A stretch of 64,000 nucleotides of DNA, from positions 1 to 64,000 of the forward strand of contig NZ_FNOK01000037.1 in NCBI RefSeq assembly GCF_900106995.1, given 5' to 3'. The notes beneath the pieces are model-generated. The model made no database searches. It saw only the letters and a program-made list of their open reading frames with translations, and was not told the DNA's origin. A program made the translations under genes and the position numbers. Below, one piece after another: positions 1-9,059 of this stretch (position 1 is its first letter; each line of letters starts with the position of its first letter). The DNA comes from Saccharopolyspora shandongensis. GTDB lineage: Bacteria > Actinomycetota > Actinomycetes > Mycobacteriales > Pseudonocardiaceae.

Positions 1-1
1 C

Positions 2-76
2 AACTTCTACGCGTTCGCCGTACCGGCCGTGTTCGGCGCCGCGTGCATGCTCCTGGTTCCGGCGAAGACGGCCTGA
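2..76 (+). CDS. C-terminal end of a membrane transporter (partial, MFS-like)
   Basis: The window opens inside a gene; 24 codons and a TGA stop remain. The tail is hydrophobic (aromatic and small residues, ending LLVPAKTA), like the last transmembrane helix of an MFS symporter. A strong hairpin follows directly after the stop, which supports it being a real gene end. The family assignment rests on very little sequence. Confidence 0.45.
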   Translation, partial: NFYAFAVPAVFGAACMLLVPAKTA

Positions 77-126
77 AAATGCGCGGAGGCTGGAGTGGAC
101 GGGTCCATTCCAGCCTCCGCGCATTT
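77..126 (+). terminator. Hairpin terminator directly after the partial transporter
   Basis: Arms at 77-99 and 104-126 pair over 23 positions with one G-U pair, around a CGGG loop. It starts one base after the TGA stop at 74-76. Strong stem, short T-run only (TTT), so rho-independent termination is inferred. Confidence 0.75.
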
Positions 127-289
127 CTGCTCGCTGCCATCACCACACGGTTCGACCCCACGAGCCGCACCTACGATCGCTCGGTTGATGGCCAGGTTCG
201 GCGTGATGTTCCGCTGGTATCCGTACGGTCCTGTATGGACGGGCCGCAGGGAATCCACCTCGACTTGACCTTCGCGGTCGCGGCGTGAG

Positions 290-470
290 GTGTTGCGGGC
301 GAGGCATCGGATGTTGGCGGCGATGCGTACGCAAGCCTGTACGCAAGGACGTTTCCTGGGGGGTCGGCCGCCGCATGGGTATCGGCTTGCCGATGCGGGG
401 CCGCGGGACGCAGCATGGCTGGAATCGCGCGGGAGCTCAACGATCGCGGGATGCCGTGCCCTTCCTGCGC
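290..470 (+). pseudogene. Serine recombinase remnant (middle part, frameshifted)
   Basis: Frame one carries a stretch with GRFLGGRPPHGYRLADAGP, the signature that follows the catalytic domain in actinobacterial serine recombinases. About 40 codons later homology continues in another frame as AGIARELNDRGMPCPS, the recombinase-domain region. There is no resolvase catalytic domain upstream and no zinc-ribbon or coiled-coil end downstream, so this is a decayed internal piece. A remnant of the N-terminal resolvase domain of the same family lies at 43.8 kb. Inactive. Confidence 0.6.
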
Positions 471-650
471 GTCGACACCGTGCTGGGTAGGAGGCTGTAC
501 GCGCTGGCGTTCCCCGAGCACGGCACGCGGCGGCTGTCTCTCGCGCGATCTCCCTGCCAGGCGGGGTGCTGTGGACCGCACCCCTCGATGCCCAGGGCAA
601 CGCCACCGCGCTTCGACCCCCACCGTCCGAGTTGCCAGATCGCGCCGGAT

Positions 651-687
651 TCCCCTGTCGGCCACCTCGTCGATGGCCGACAGGGGA
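651..687 (-). terminator. Perfect 14-bp hairpin after the secreted glycosidase gene
   Basis: Arms at 651-664 and 674-687 are perfect reverse complements with a 9-base loop. It lies 8 bases beyond the stop of the minus-strand gene ending at 696, the expected place for its terminator. Confidence 0.75.
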
Positions 688-695
688 CGATGTTC

Positions 696-2651
696 CTATG
701 CGACTTCTGCAGTGGCGGTCTGGTTCGGAGCGACGGAGACCTCGGTGTAGCTGTAGGTTTTCCCGTTGATCTCCTCGGTCTTCGCCGGCCGGTCCTTGCC
801 GTCGACCTTGATCGTGGAGTGCTCGCCCGGGAAACGGGCCTGCCAGATGTAGCTGTCGGAGCCCGTGTCGTTCGTCAGGGCCGATTTGATCGCCCCGTCG
901 TGGCGCAGCGTGAAAGTGTTGCCACCGATCTTGATTTCCTTGATCTGCAGCCAGTCCATGTCGGAGGGCATGCGGGACTGGGTGCTGAGGGACTTGGCCG
1001 GGGCGTTGGGCTCGACACCCATGAGGCCCTCGACGGTCTGGCTGAGCAAGGTGTAGGAGACCTCGGGATAGTCGCCGTTGGGGCCCTGCTTGGTAACGGG
1101 ATGCTGGTCGTTGCGCTTGTCGTAGACGTACTGCATCCACTTCCAGGCAGTGTCGTTGTGCTGGTAGGCGAAGAAGGTGTCGGGAAGGTAGGAGATCGCC
1201 TCGATGTTCGCGGGCTTCCCGCTGCCGCTGGCCTGCTCGTCGATGTAATCCAGGTAGGCGTCGGTGCGCGGACCCGGATCCATGATCTGCTTCATGGGCA
1301 TGAACCAGCTGTTCTCCTTGCCCCAGCCGGTGAGAGGCTCACCGTCGGTGGTGTAGGCGCGGATCATGGACTCCCCCGAACCGGAACCGCTCCAGGTGGA
1401 GTTGAAGTATTCCTTTAGCTCGTCGGCCTTCTTCCGGAACTCCCCGGCCAGGGCGTTGTCGCCTTTGCTCTCGGCCAGCTCGGACATCGCCCGGTAAGCC
1501 TGGTATTGGGCCCCGATGGCGTCGCCTGCCTCGGCGAGCGGTTCGTCGCTCGCCTCGTTGTAGCTGGCGGCTCCGGCGAAGATGCCCTTGCCCGTGCCCT
1601 CCGCGACGCCGTTGGGCTTGTTGCCGTCGTGGCGCTCGACGAACTCCTTCGTCGCGTGGCGGTAGAAGTCCCAGAGCGTGCTGTCGTCGACGTAGGCGCC
1701 GTCTCCGCTCCAGCGGTATGCCTCGTTCGCTTTCTCGACCAGTTCGAAGGTGGCTGGTACCTCGCGGACGAAGGAACTGGGGCTGACGTAGTCGATGGAC
1801 AGGGGTGTCTTGTTGTCGAAGTTGACGGACCACACCGGGTAGTAGTTGTGCTCGTCGGTCGCGGACGCGGCGAACGCGCTGAGCATGGCCTTGTTCGCGT
1901 CGCTCAAGCCGAGGACCGAGGCGCCGCTGATCTGGTGGGCCATGTCGCGTGAGTAGTAGCCGCTGCGATGGGCGTAGCCGGCCCAGTAGGAGAAGCCGTA
2001 GACGCCCGTACCGGTGCCCGTGGGGTTGCGCTCGTCGACGTTGAGCGGTCCGTTCGTGCCCGGCTGCTGTACCCAGCTGTTGGCTTTGCGCTTCGACCAG
2101 TCGAACATCTCGACGATCTTCGGGTCAGACGACGAGACCACGGGGTCGACGGGCGCGGCGGGCGAGACCATGAGGTCGTCGGCGTTGACCCAGCCGCTGC
2201 CCGATTCGAAGGCGAGCTCCAGCTCGTCGCCGCTCTTCAACGCGATCCGGCTGAGGGTGTACCGGGCATAGGTGGGCCGGCTGGGCAGGTCCACCGATCC
2301 AGCCGTGGTGCCATTGACGCGGGCAACGAACTTCCCGCCGGCACCCCCCGTGGCGATCCAGGCTGAAAAGTCGTAAACACCATCACTTGGTGCCGTAATC
2401 CTCTGCGAAACCTTCTTTCCGTCTCCCTCGTCGAGGTAGGCCAACTTTGCGCCACCGTGGGGCTGATTGGTGGCCACTCCGGCACCGGAAGTGACGTCCC
2501 AGCCTGCGGTTCCCTCCTCGAATCCGGGGTTCTCGATGCTGAGTGGTGTCGATGCCGCCGCGGCTGAATCCCCCAGGATCAGTGGAGTCAGCGGGGCCAG
2601 GGTGACAAGCGCGGCGATGGTCGCAAGGCGTGCGGACGGGGGGCGTCTCAT
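696..2651 (-). CDS. Secreted (alpha/alpha)6-type glycoside hydrolase-like protein with N-terminal carbohydrate-binding domain
   Basis: 651 residues. The start is the ATG at 2651, preceded by CTCCTGGAG; the open frame continues upstream but the signal peptide begins here. Residues 1-33 are a Sec signal (RR, long hydrophobic stretch, AAAA cleavage region). Residues ~35-165 form a beta-rich module starting SIENPGFEEG, like CBM families 4/9-type jelly rolls. The catalytic-sized middle (~175-550) is helical with Trp/Tyr/Glu-rich segments (ENSWFMPMKQIMD, YAHRSGYYSRDM), as in six-hairpin glycosidases; a small beta domain ends the protein. Exact GH family not recognised. It is divergent from an alpha-galactoside ABC operon, so an extracellular role on galacto-oligosaccharides or plant polymers is inferred. 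Confidence 0.6.
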   Translation of the reverse strand: MRRPPSARLATIAALVTLAPLTPLILGDSAAAASTPLSIENPGFEEGTAGWDVTSGAGVATNQPHGGAKLAYLDEGDGKKVSQRITAPSDGVYDFSAWIATGGAGGKFVARVNGTTAGSVDLPSRPTYARYTLSRIALKSGDELELAFESGSGWVNADDLMVSPAAPVDPVVSSSDPKIVEMFDWSKRKANSWVQQPGTNGPLNVDERNPTGTGTGVYGFSYWAGYAHRSGYYSRDMAHQISGASVLGLSDANKAMLSAFAASATDEHNYYPVWSVNFDNKTPLSIDYVSPSSFVREVPATFELVEKANEAYRWSGDGAYVDDSTLWDFYRHATKEFVERHDGNKPNGVAEGTGKGIFAGAASYNEASDEPLAEAGDAIGAQYQAYRAMSELAESKGDNALAGEFRKKADELKEYFNSTWSGSGSGESMIRAYTTDGEPLTGWGKENSWFMPMKQIMDPGPRTDAYLDYIDEQASGSGKPANIEAISYLPDTFFAYQHNDTAWKWMQYVYDKRNDQHPVTKQGPNGDYPEVSYTLLSQTVEGLMGVEPNAPAKSLSTQSRMPSDMDWLQIKEIKIGGNTFTLRHDGAIKSALTNDTGSDSYIWQARFPGEHSTIKVDGKDRPAKTEEINGKTYSYTEVSVAPNQTATAEVA

Positions 2652-2864
2652 GGCTGGCTCACTCCAGGAGGTGGAGGACGGGTGGCCGAAAGTTAACCGT
2701 CCGACCCACAGGCTTTCAAGGGCCATGCAGGTCTGGTTGGTGGGATCGAGCAGAAAGTTTTCATTGAAATATTGCAAGTGAATTCGGCTCATTGTTAGCC
2801 TCCCTGCGCCGGACCTGCTCCCGAGGGAGGTCGGCATCCGAGCCACGGGCAGAGGTGGTTGAGC
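2652..2864. promoter_or_regulatory. Divergent promoter region with LacI-type operator candidate
   Basis: 213 bases between the two divergent galactoside transcription units. An AT-rich near-palindrome TTGAAATATTGCAA lies at 2764-2777 (two symmetric mismatches), the shape of a LacI/GalR operator, and a LacI gene closes the operon. AGAGG at 2851-2855 is the ribosome site of the binding protein. Regulation of both directions by the one operator is inference. Confidence 0.45.
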
Positions 2865-4202
2865 ATGAACATGAGTCGTCGCAGAGTGCTGGGACTTGGC
2901 GGGGCTCTCGCCGTGAGCGCAGGTCTGAGCGGCCTCGCTGCCTGCTCCTCTGAGGCGCGTGTCGGCTCGGCCGGTGACCCGGCGAAGGGCGATATCACGG
3001 TATGGAGCTGGGCGGGGCCGGCCGCTGAGATGCGGGCTCTGGTACCGAAGTTCAACGAGCTGTACCCGGGCATCAAGGTCACGGTCCAGGACATCGGAAA
3101 TCCGGCCATCTGGGACAAGATCACCACTTCGATGGCGGCTGGTGGCGCAGGGCTCGCGGACGTGCTGCACATCGGTGTCGACTACCTGCCCGCATACACG
3201 GACCGGTTCCCCGGGCAGCTCGCCGACCTGAGTGCGCTCGGTGCGGGCAAGTACCGGACAGCCTTCCCTGAAGGTCTCTGGCGGACGGTCTCCCCGAAGG
3301 GATCGCGGATCGACGCGCTGCCCTGGGAAGCCAATTCGGGCGGCTTCTACTACCGTGCCGACGTTTTCGAGGACGCCGGTGTGGACGTGGCTGCCCTCGA
3401 AACCTGGGATGACGCCATCGAGGCCGGTCTGAAGATCAAGGAGAAGACCGGCAAGCACCTGCTCGGCATCGACAAGCCCGCCTCGCAACAGGACTCGGCC
3501 AACTTCTTCCAGCTGCTGCTCCAGTTGCAGGGCTCCACGTACTTCAATCTCGACGGCGAGATCATGGTCAGTTCTCCCGAAGCTGTGAGAGCCATGACGC
3601 TCATCAAGCGGATGAACGACGCCGGCCTGGTGAACGACATTTCTGGCGGCATGAACGTCCTGATCAGCTCGATCAAGAGCGGTACCGCGGCGGTACTGCC
3701 ATGGCCGACCTGGTTCGGTGACGAAATCGAGGAAGCCGTTCCCGGCGAGGCCGGACTATGGGGGGTGCGCCTGCCGCCCGCCGTCCGGCCCGGCGGCACC
3801 AACGTCGCCACCGTGAATTCCACCCACCTCGCCATCTCCGGCACCAGCCACCAACAGGCCGCTGCCTGGAACTTCGTAGAGTTCGTTCTCACCCGGCCTC
3901 AGTCCCAGGTTGAGATCTACAAGAACAAGGGCATTGCCCCGGCCCTGCTGGCGGCGTACGAGGACCCCTTCTTCCACCAACCGTCGACATTCTTCAGCGG
4001 TCAGAAGAAAGGCGAGATCTTCTACGAAGCGCTCAGCACCGACTCCCAAGCTTTCAACTACACCTCTGACTACGCCCGCGCGCTCAAAGCGGTCACCGAC
4101 GCACAGACCAGGGTTCTGCTCCGAGGGGCCGACCCGGCCACCGAACTGCGCCGAGCCGCTGACCAACTGGCCGCGCAGACCGCACGCAAGGTGGCCCAAT
4201 GA
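2865..4202 (+). CDS. Sugar ABC transporter substrate-binding lipoprotein
   Basis: 445 residues, family 1 extracellular solute-binding protein. ATG 2865 is preferred over the in-frame TTG at 2859 because AGAGG sits 9 bases upstream. The leader has RRR, a hydrophobic core and the lipobox LAAC with the lipidated Cys at residue 27; SRRRVLGLGG also resembles a Tat motif. The mature part has the ITVWSW start and the Asp/Gly/Trp pattern of maltose/galactoside-binding proteins. It overlaps the first permease by 4 bases. Substrate inferred to be an alpha-galactoside (raffinose, melibiose type) from the neighbouring alpha-galactosidases. Confidence 0.9.
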   Translation: MNMSRRRVLGLGGALAVSAGLSGLAACSSEARVGSAGDPAKGDITVWSWAGPAAEMRALVPKFNELYPGIKVTVQDIGNPAIWDKITTSMAAGGAGLADVLHIGVDYLPAYTDRFPGQLADLSALGAGKYRTAFPEGLWRTVSPKGSRIDALPWEANSGGFYYRADVFEDAGVDVAALETWDDAIEAGLKIKEKTGKHLLGIDKPASQQDSANFFQLLLQLQGSTYFNLDGEIMVSSPEAVRAMTLIKRMNDAGLVNDISGGMNVLISSIKSGTAAVLPWPTWFGDEIEEAVPGEAGLWGVRLPPAVRPGGTNVATVNSTHLAISGTSHQQAAAWNFVEFVLTRPQSQVEIYKNKGIAPALLAAYEDPFFHQPSTFFSGQKKGEIFYEALSTDSQAFNYTSDYARALKAVTDAQTRVLLRGADPATELRRAADQLAAQTARKVAQ

Positions 4203-5128
4203 CCATGTCTGCCACGCAAACACACACCGCGCCCGCGCCGCAGAGAGCGGGGCGAAGCCCGCGGGCGCGTCCGAGCGTGCGCCGTCTCGCGCCGTACGCG
4301 TTCATCCTGCCCGCCGCGATACTGTTCGCCACGTTCAAGCTCTACCCCATCGGCTGGTCGTTCGTCCTCAGCCTCTTCAAGTCGGTCGAGGGGGTCGACA
4401 CCTACGTCGGCTTCGACAACTACGCCCGGCTGTTCGCCGACCCTCTATTCTGGACCGCCCTGCAGAACACCGTCATCATCCTGATGATCCAGGTGCCGCT
4501 GATGCTCGCGCTCGCCACCGGTCTGGCGGTCGCGCTCAACTCCACTGTCCTGCGGGCGCGTTCGGTCTTCCGCCTCGGGTTCTTCCTGCCGATGACCACC
4601 GGCCTCGTCGCCTACGGAATCATTTTCTCCATACTCCTCAACCAGCAGTACGGGCTGGTCAACTGGCTGCTCTCGCTCATCGGCGTCGGTGAGGTGCCAT
4701 GGCTCGCCGACCCGCTGTGGGCGCAGATCGCCCTGGGCCTCGTACTGACCTGGCACTACACCGGCTACAACGCCGTCATCCTGCTCGCGAGACTGCAGAC
4801 CATCCCCAGCGAGCTCTACGACGCCGCTGCCGTCGACGGTACGAGCGCCTGGCAGTCCTTCCGGCATGTGACGCTCCCGGGGCTACAGCCGACGATCCTG
4901 CTCACCACGGTGCTTTCCACCATCGGCACCCTGCAGATCTTCGACGAGCCGTACGTCCTCACCCGCGGCGGCCCGGACAACGCCACGCTCACCATCGGCG
5001 TGTACCTGTACCAGAACGCTTTCACCTACTTCGACTTCGGCTACGCCTCGGCCATCGCCTATGTACTCGCCGTGCTGATCGGAGTCCTCGGCCTGATTCA
5101 GTTCCGGGTCCTGGGAGGGAAGTCATGA
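4199..5128 (+). CDS. Sugar ABC transporter permease (MalF type)
   Basis: 309 residues with six predicted transmembrane helices; first helix at ~28-50. Contains the EAA coupling loop (ELYDAAAVDGTSAWQSF) that contacts the ATPase. Translationally coupled by ATGA overlap to the binding protein and again to the next permease. Integral inner-membrane half of an importer. No ATPase gene is present in the cluster, the usual situation in actinobacteria, where a shared MsiK-type ATPase energises several sugar importers. Confidence 0.93.
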   Translation: MTMSATQTHTAPAPQRAGRSPRARPSVRRLAPYAFILPAAILFATFKLYPIGWSFVLSLFKSVEGVDTYVGFDNYARLFADPLFWTALQNTVIILMIQVPLMLALATGLAVALNSTVLRARSVFRLGFFLPMTTGLVAYGIIFSILLNQQYGLVNWLLSLIGVGEVPWLADPLWAQIALGLVLTWHYTGYNAVILLARLQTIPSELYDAAAVDGTSAWQSFRHVTLPGLQPTILLTTVLSTIGTLQIFDEPYVLTRGGPDNATLTIGVYLYQNAFTYFDFGYASAIAYVLAVLIGVLGLIQFRVLGGKS

Positions 5129-5952
5129 AGCAACCCTCGAGTGGCAAGAGCATCTTGCTCACGTCCGGGCTGGCCATCGCTCTCGCAGCAGTAGTTCTTC
5201 CGTTTTACTGGGTCGTCATCGGCAGCACCCACAGCAGTGCCGACATCTTCGGCTCCCCTCCACCGCTGCTACCCGGCGGACACCTGACGCAGAACCTCTC
5301 CAGTCTCCAGGAGACGGCGCACTTCGGTCAGGTCGTGCTCAACTCCCTGCTCATCGCGGGCAGCTACACCCTCTGCGCGGGCCTAGTGTGCACGCTCGCC
5401 GGCTACGCCTTCGCCAAGTACCACTTCAAAGGGCGTGACTGGCTGTTCGGTCTGCTGATGCTGGGTCTGGTCGTCCCCAACCAAGTCGCCTTGGTCCCAC
5501 TGTTCAAGATGATGGCGGAGTGGCAGTGGCTCAACACCTACCAGGCCGTGATCATGCCCAACCTGGCACTGCCCTTCGGGATTTTCCTGATGCGCCAGTC
5601 CATGGCCGCCCTTCCCGACGAGCTGCTTGACGCCGGACGCATGGACGGCTGCGGGGAGTTCCGCATCTTCCTGCGTGTCGTGCTTCCGCCGATGAAGCCT
5701 GCTCTGGCCGCCCTGGCCATCTTCCTCTTCCTCTTCCAGTGGAACGACTTCATCTGGCCGCTGATCGTCCTCCGCGACAGCGCCTCCTACACGATCCCCG
5801 TCGCACTCGCTTCCCTGCAAGGACTGGACGACACCGACTACGGCGCCATCCTCACCGGAACCGCCATCGCTGCCATTCCCATGGCATTCGTTTTCCTGGC
5901 CCTCCAACGCCACTTCGTCTCCGGCCTGCTCGCCGGAGCCGTCAAGGAGTGA
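5125..5952 (+). CDS. Sugar ABC transporter permease (MalG type)
   Basis: 275 residues. Start ATG 5125 overlaps the previous stop by 4 bases; the open frame runs far upstream but that part is shadow. Hydrophobic N-terminal helix (~11-33), FYWVVIGSTH after it as in MalG proteins, and the EAA loop ELLDAGRMDGCGEFRIF around residues 170-187. Second membrane half of the galactoside importer. Confidence 0.93.
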   Translation: MKQPSSGKSILLTSGLAIALAAVVLPFYWVVIGSTHSSADIFGSPPPLLPGGHLTQNLSSLQETAHFGQVVLNSLLIAGSYTLCAGLVCTLAGYAFAKYHFKGRDWLFGLLMLGLVVPNQVALVPLFKMMAEWQWLNTYQAVIMPNLALPFGIFLMRQSMAALPDELLDAGRMDGCGEFRIFLRVVLPPMKPALAALAIFLFLFQWNDFIWPLIVLRDSASYTIPVALASLQGLDDTDYGAILTGTAIAAIPMAFVFLALQRHFVSGLLAGAVKE

Positions 5953-5954
5953 AT

Positions 5955-7709
5955 GTGAGCATCCTGTCCGCTGAGGCTGTCACCACCGCTGAACTGGCCC
6001 CGGCTCCTTTCGAACCGCTGCTCGACACGGTGGAGATAGCGGTTCTCGCTGCCGGTGCGGGTCCTGTTTGGACGCTGTCCGAACTTCCCGGCGGCCTGAG
6101 AATGCTGCAGGTCGAATCCCCTGGCGCCGCCGTCGAGATCCGGCTGTCGGTTCCGCTCGATGACGCTGTCGGCTACTGGCACCCCAAGGCGGGCTGGAGC
6201 CGAACGCTCGTCGCCGACTGGGCAGGACGGTCCAGGGTCAGTCTCATCGACGGGCTGGCCGTCGGCTGCCTCTACGACTACACCGGTGCCACTCTGCTCA
6301 CCTTCGCCGCCGCCGACCCGGTTCCGGAGGTCTCGCTGCGCTTCGGGGTGTCCGAGGAGAACGACACCCACGTGGTGCACCTCGAACTCCCGGCATCCGA
6401 CACGCCGCATCGCTTCCTCTTCGTGCCCCGAAGCCCGTCGGTGGCTTCCGCACTGAGTGCGCTGCGTGGATGGTACGAGACCGAGATGCCTGCGCCCATG
6501 CCGGTTCCGGAGGCGGCTCGGCTGCCCTTGTACTGCACGTGGTACGCCTTCAACCAGCAGATCGACGCAGCGGAAGTCGAGCGGCAGGCCGAACTCGCCG
6601 CGGACATGGGCTTCGGCACGCTGATCCTGGACGATGGTTGGCAGCGTTTCGGCAGCGGCCGCGGCTACGCCGGTGTCGGCGACTGGATCCCCGACACCGA
6701 CAAGTTCCCGGACTTCGCCGCCCACGTCGCACGCGTACGCGGCGGACTGCGCTACATGATCTGGGTCGCTCCGCTGCTCCTCGGCCCCCAGGCGGATTGT
6801 TACGAGGAATGGGCCCCTTTCGCTCCGGTCGCCGCCACGGTCCCCGGCGCCTACGTCCTCGATCCCCGACACCCTGAAGTGCGCACCCACGTCGTCGGCA
6901 CATGCCTGCGCCTGGTTCGCGACCACGGCCTCGACGGCCTCAAAGTCGACTTTCTCAACGAAGTCATGGTCTACGCCGGCGATGAGCGCGGTGACGTCGG
7001 GCAGGCATTGAAGCTTCTGCTCACCGAACTGCGCGGCGCGCTGCTCGCGGAACGCTCCGACCTGCTCCTGGAGCTGCGCCAACCCTACGTCGGCCCCGGC
7101 ATGGCAGCCTTCGGCAACATGCTCAGGTCCTTCGACTGCCCAGCCGACTCCACCGCCAACCGCGTCCGCACGATCGACACGTCCCTGCTCGCCGTGGGAG
7201 GCGCCGTTCACTCCGACCCGCTGCTGTGGGACACGTCCGCCCCGGTGGAGGCGGCCGCGAGGCAACTCATCGGTGCCCTGCACTCGGTACCGCAGGTCTC
7301 CGTCCGCCTCGACGCGCTCACCTCGGAGCAGGCCGAGGCGGTCCGCTTCTGGTTGGCCCAGTGGCGTCGCCTGCGGCCCCAACTGCTCGACGGGACAGTC
7401 GATCCCGGGCGCCCCGACGAGCTCTATACCCTGGTCAGGGCCGAGTCCGACGGCGTGCACGTGCTGTCCGCGCACGACGACCGCGCCATTCCCGTGCTGC
7501 CTGCTACCCAACGGGAGACGGTCCTGGTCAACGCGACGACCAAGAACCGGCTGGTCGTCGATGTGGAGGACTCGGGAGCCCAGGTGGAGGTCGATGTCCG
7601 TGGCCCGGACGGACGTATCATCGAGCGGACCCGGATGTCACTCGTACCCGGCCTGCACAGCATTCCGGTCCCGAGGATGGGACTGGCGCTGCTGACGAAG
7701 ACCACGTGA
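5955..7709 (+). CDS. Cytoplasmic alpha-galactosidase, GH36-like
   Basis: 584 residues, no signal peptide. GTG 5955 is chosen because AGGAG ends 5 bases upstream and the gene follows the permease by 2 bases. N-terminal beta domain (~1-190), then a TIM barrel with LILDDGWQ and LKVDFLNEV; Asp332 in KVDF is the expected nucleophile of clan GH-D enzymes. A C-terminal beta domain closes it. Shorter than the ~700-residue classical GH36 tetrameric enzymes. Expected to release galactose from imported alpha-galactosides inside the cell. Confidence 0.85.
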   Translation: MSILSAEAVTTAELAPAPFEPLLDTVEIAVLAAGAGPVWTLSELPGGLRMLQVESPGAAVEIRLSVPLDDAVGYWHPKAGWSRTLVADWAGRSRVSLIDGLAVGCLYDYTGATLLTFAAADPVPEVSLRFGVSEENDTHVVHLELPASDTPHRFLFVPRSPSVASALSALRGWYETEMPAPMPVPEAARLPLYCTWYAFNQQIDAAEVERQAELAADMGFGTLILDDGWQRFGSGRGYAGVGDWIPDTDKFPDFAAHVARVRGGLRYMIWVAPLLLGPQADCYEEWAPFAPVAATVPGAYVLDPRHPEVRTHVVGTCLRLVRDHGLDGLKVDFLNEVMVYAGDERGDVGQALKLLLTELRGALLAERSDLLLELRQPYVGPGMAAFGNMLRSFDCPADSTANRVRTIDTSLLAVGGAVHSDPLLWDTSAPVEAAARQLIGALHSVPQVSVRLDALTSEQAEAVRFWLAQWRRLRPQLLDGTVDPGRPDELYTLVRAESDGVHVLSAHDDRAIPVLPATQRETVLVNATTKNRLVVDVEDSGAQVEVDVRGPDGRIIERTRMSLVPGLHSIPVPRMGLALLTKTT

Positions 7710-7731
7710 CCCGCCACGGGAAAGGGAGAGA

Positions 7732-8745
7732 ATGAAGGTCGGCATCACTGAGATCGCTGCGCGTGCGGGTGTGAGTGAGGCGACTGTCAGCCGGGTCCTC
7801 AACCGCCGTCAGGGAGTGGCGAGGAAAACCAGAGACGCGGTCGAAGCGGCCATGACAGAACTCGGTTACGAGCGTGCCGTGGAGGGGCAGCTCGTCGCGG
7901 TGATCACCGAACACGTCTCCAACCCCTTCTTCGCCGACGTCGCTGAGCGCATCGAGGCGACTCTCGCACCACACGGCCTCAAGACGGTGCTCTGCCCTGC
8001 CTTTCCCGGTGGTGTCCAAGAGCGGGAGTTCATCTCCTCCATCGTCGACAAGGGCATCGCGGCAGTGGTGTTCCTCTCTTCCTCCAACACGGTGGAAGGC
8101 GCCGACACCGAGACCTACGAAATGCTGCGTGCCCGCCGCATCCCTTACCTCGGTGTCAATGGCGAATTCGCCGACAAGGTGCCAGTCCCCGTCTACTCCA
8201 CCGATGACATCTTGGCCGCCGAGCTGGCTGTAGACCATCTGCACCGGCTCGGTCACCGTGCCATCGGCATGGCCTCCGGCCCGCTTGGCAACCGTCCGGC
8301 CGACCGTCGGGTGCAGGGGTTCCTCGCTGCCATGGAGCAGCGGGGGAGCAAGGATGCCGAGCGCTTGGTGATACGGCAGTCCTACTCGGTCGAGGGCGGT
8401 CAGGCCGCCGCGCAGGAGCTACTGCAACTCGGTGCCACCGGCATCGTCGCGGCTAGTGATTACATGGCCCTCGGTGCGATCCGCGGGATTCGCCGGCAGG
8501 GATACGCGGTGCCCGATGATGTCTCCGTCGTCGGATACGACGGCTCCATGATCACCGAATTCGTCGATCCTCCGCTGACGACCGTCCGTCAGCCGGGGGA
8601 CCGGCTGGCGCTCGAGGTCGGCAGGAGTGTCTTGTCGCTGGTCAGCGGTCGCGACGTACCCACCGGCGAACTCCTCTTCGATCCCGAACTGGTAATCCGG
8701 TCTACGACCGGACCCCCGCCGACTATTCCGCGCACCCGGCGGTGA
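7732..8745 (+). CDS. LacI-family transcriptional regulator
   Basis: 337 residues. Residues ~5-24 form the LacI helix-turn-helix (ITEIAARAGVSEATVSRVLN), followed by the hinge helix and a periplasmic-binding-like effector domain with NPFFADVAE and GYDGSMITEF. AAAGGGAGAG precedes the ATG. It is the last gene of the importer operon, so it is the likely local repressor, relieved by galactose or an alpha-galactoside. Candidate operator at 2764-2777. Confidence 0.93.
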   Translation: MKVGITEIAARAGVSEATVSRVLNRRQGVARKTRDAVEAAMTELGYERAVEGQLVAVITEHVSNPFFADVAERIEATLAPHGLKTVLCPAFPGGVQEREFISSIVDKGIAAVVFLSSSNTVEGADTETYEMLRARRIPYLGVNGEFADKVPVPVYSTDDILAAELAVDHLHRLGHRAIGMASGPLGNRPADRRVQGFLAAMEQRGSKDAERLVIRQSYSVEGGQAAAQELLQLGATGIVAASDYMALGAIRGIRRQGYAVPDDVSVVGYDGSMITEFVDPPLTTVRQPGDRLALEVGRSVLSLVSGRDVPTGELLFDPELVIRSTTGPPPTIPRTRR

Positions 8746-9059
8746 TCACGGTCACGACGTGGTCCCGACGGCCGAGGATTCCGTGCTGTTGGACGCCCGC
8801 GCCGTCACCAATCGAACATAAATAAACACGCTCTCTGTGTGCTCACGTTGACGTCGCCGACTCCGCCGCGTGCGCGGAAGATGGTGGGATCTTCTGTCAG
8901 TCACGGGGTTTTCGTCTCGGTCTCTGATGTTCACCCTGCTTTCGCTGTGGTAATTCCGGTGAATGTCGCCCAATTTTACTAGTCTATTTATGTTGACCGT
9001 TGATCGGTGATGTGTGTGAATGTAGGTCTATGCTGACATGTCCTCGATGAGGAGTGGCA
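8746..9059 (+). promoter_or_regulatory. Leader region of the secreted alpha-galactosidase
   Basis: No gene seen in these 314 bases. The 3' half is unusually AT-rich for the window (CAATTTTACTAGTCTATTTA). AACATAAATA at 8815-8824 is repeated in inverted orientation as TATTTATGTT at 8985-8994. GAGGAG at 9048-9053 is the ribosome site of the next gene. Promoter placement is inferred. Confidence 0.4.

Noticed and set aside
2652..3488. Upstream extension of the glycosidase frame to 930 residues
   Set aside because: The extension runs antisense through the binding-protein gene; the signal peptide and ribosome site place the start at 2651.
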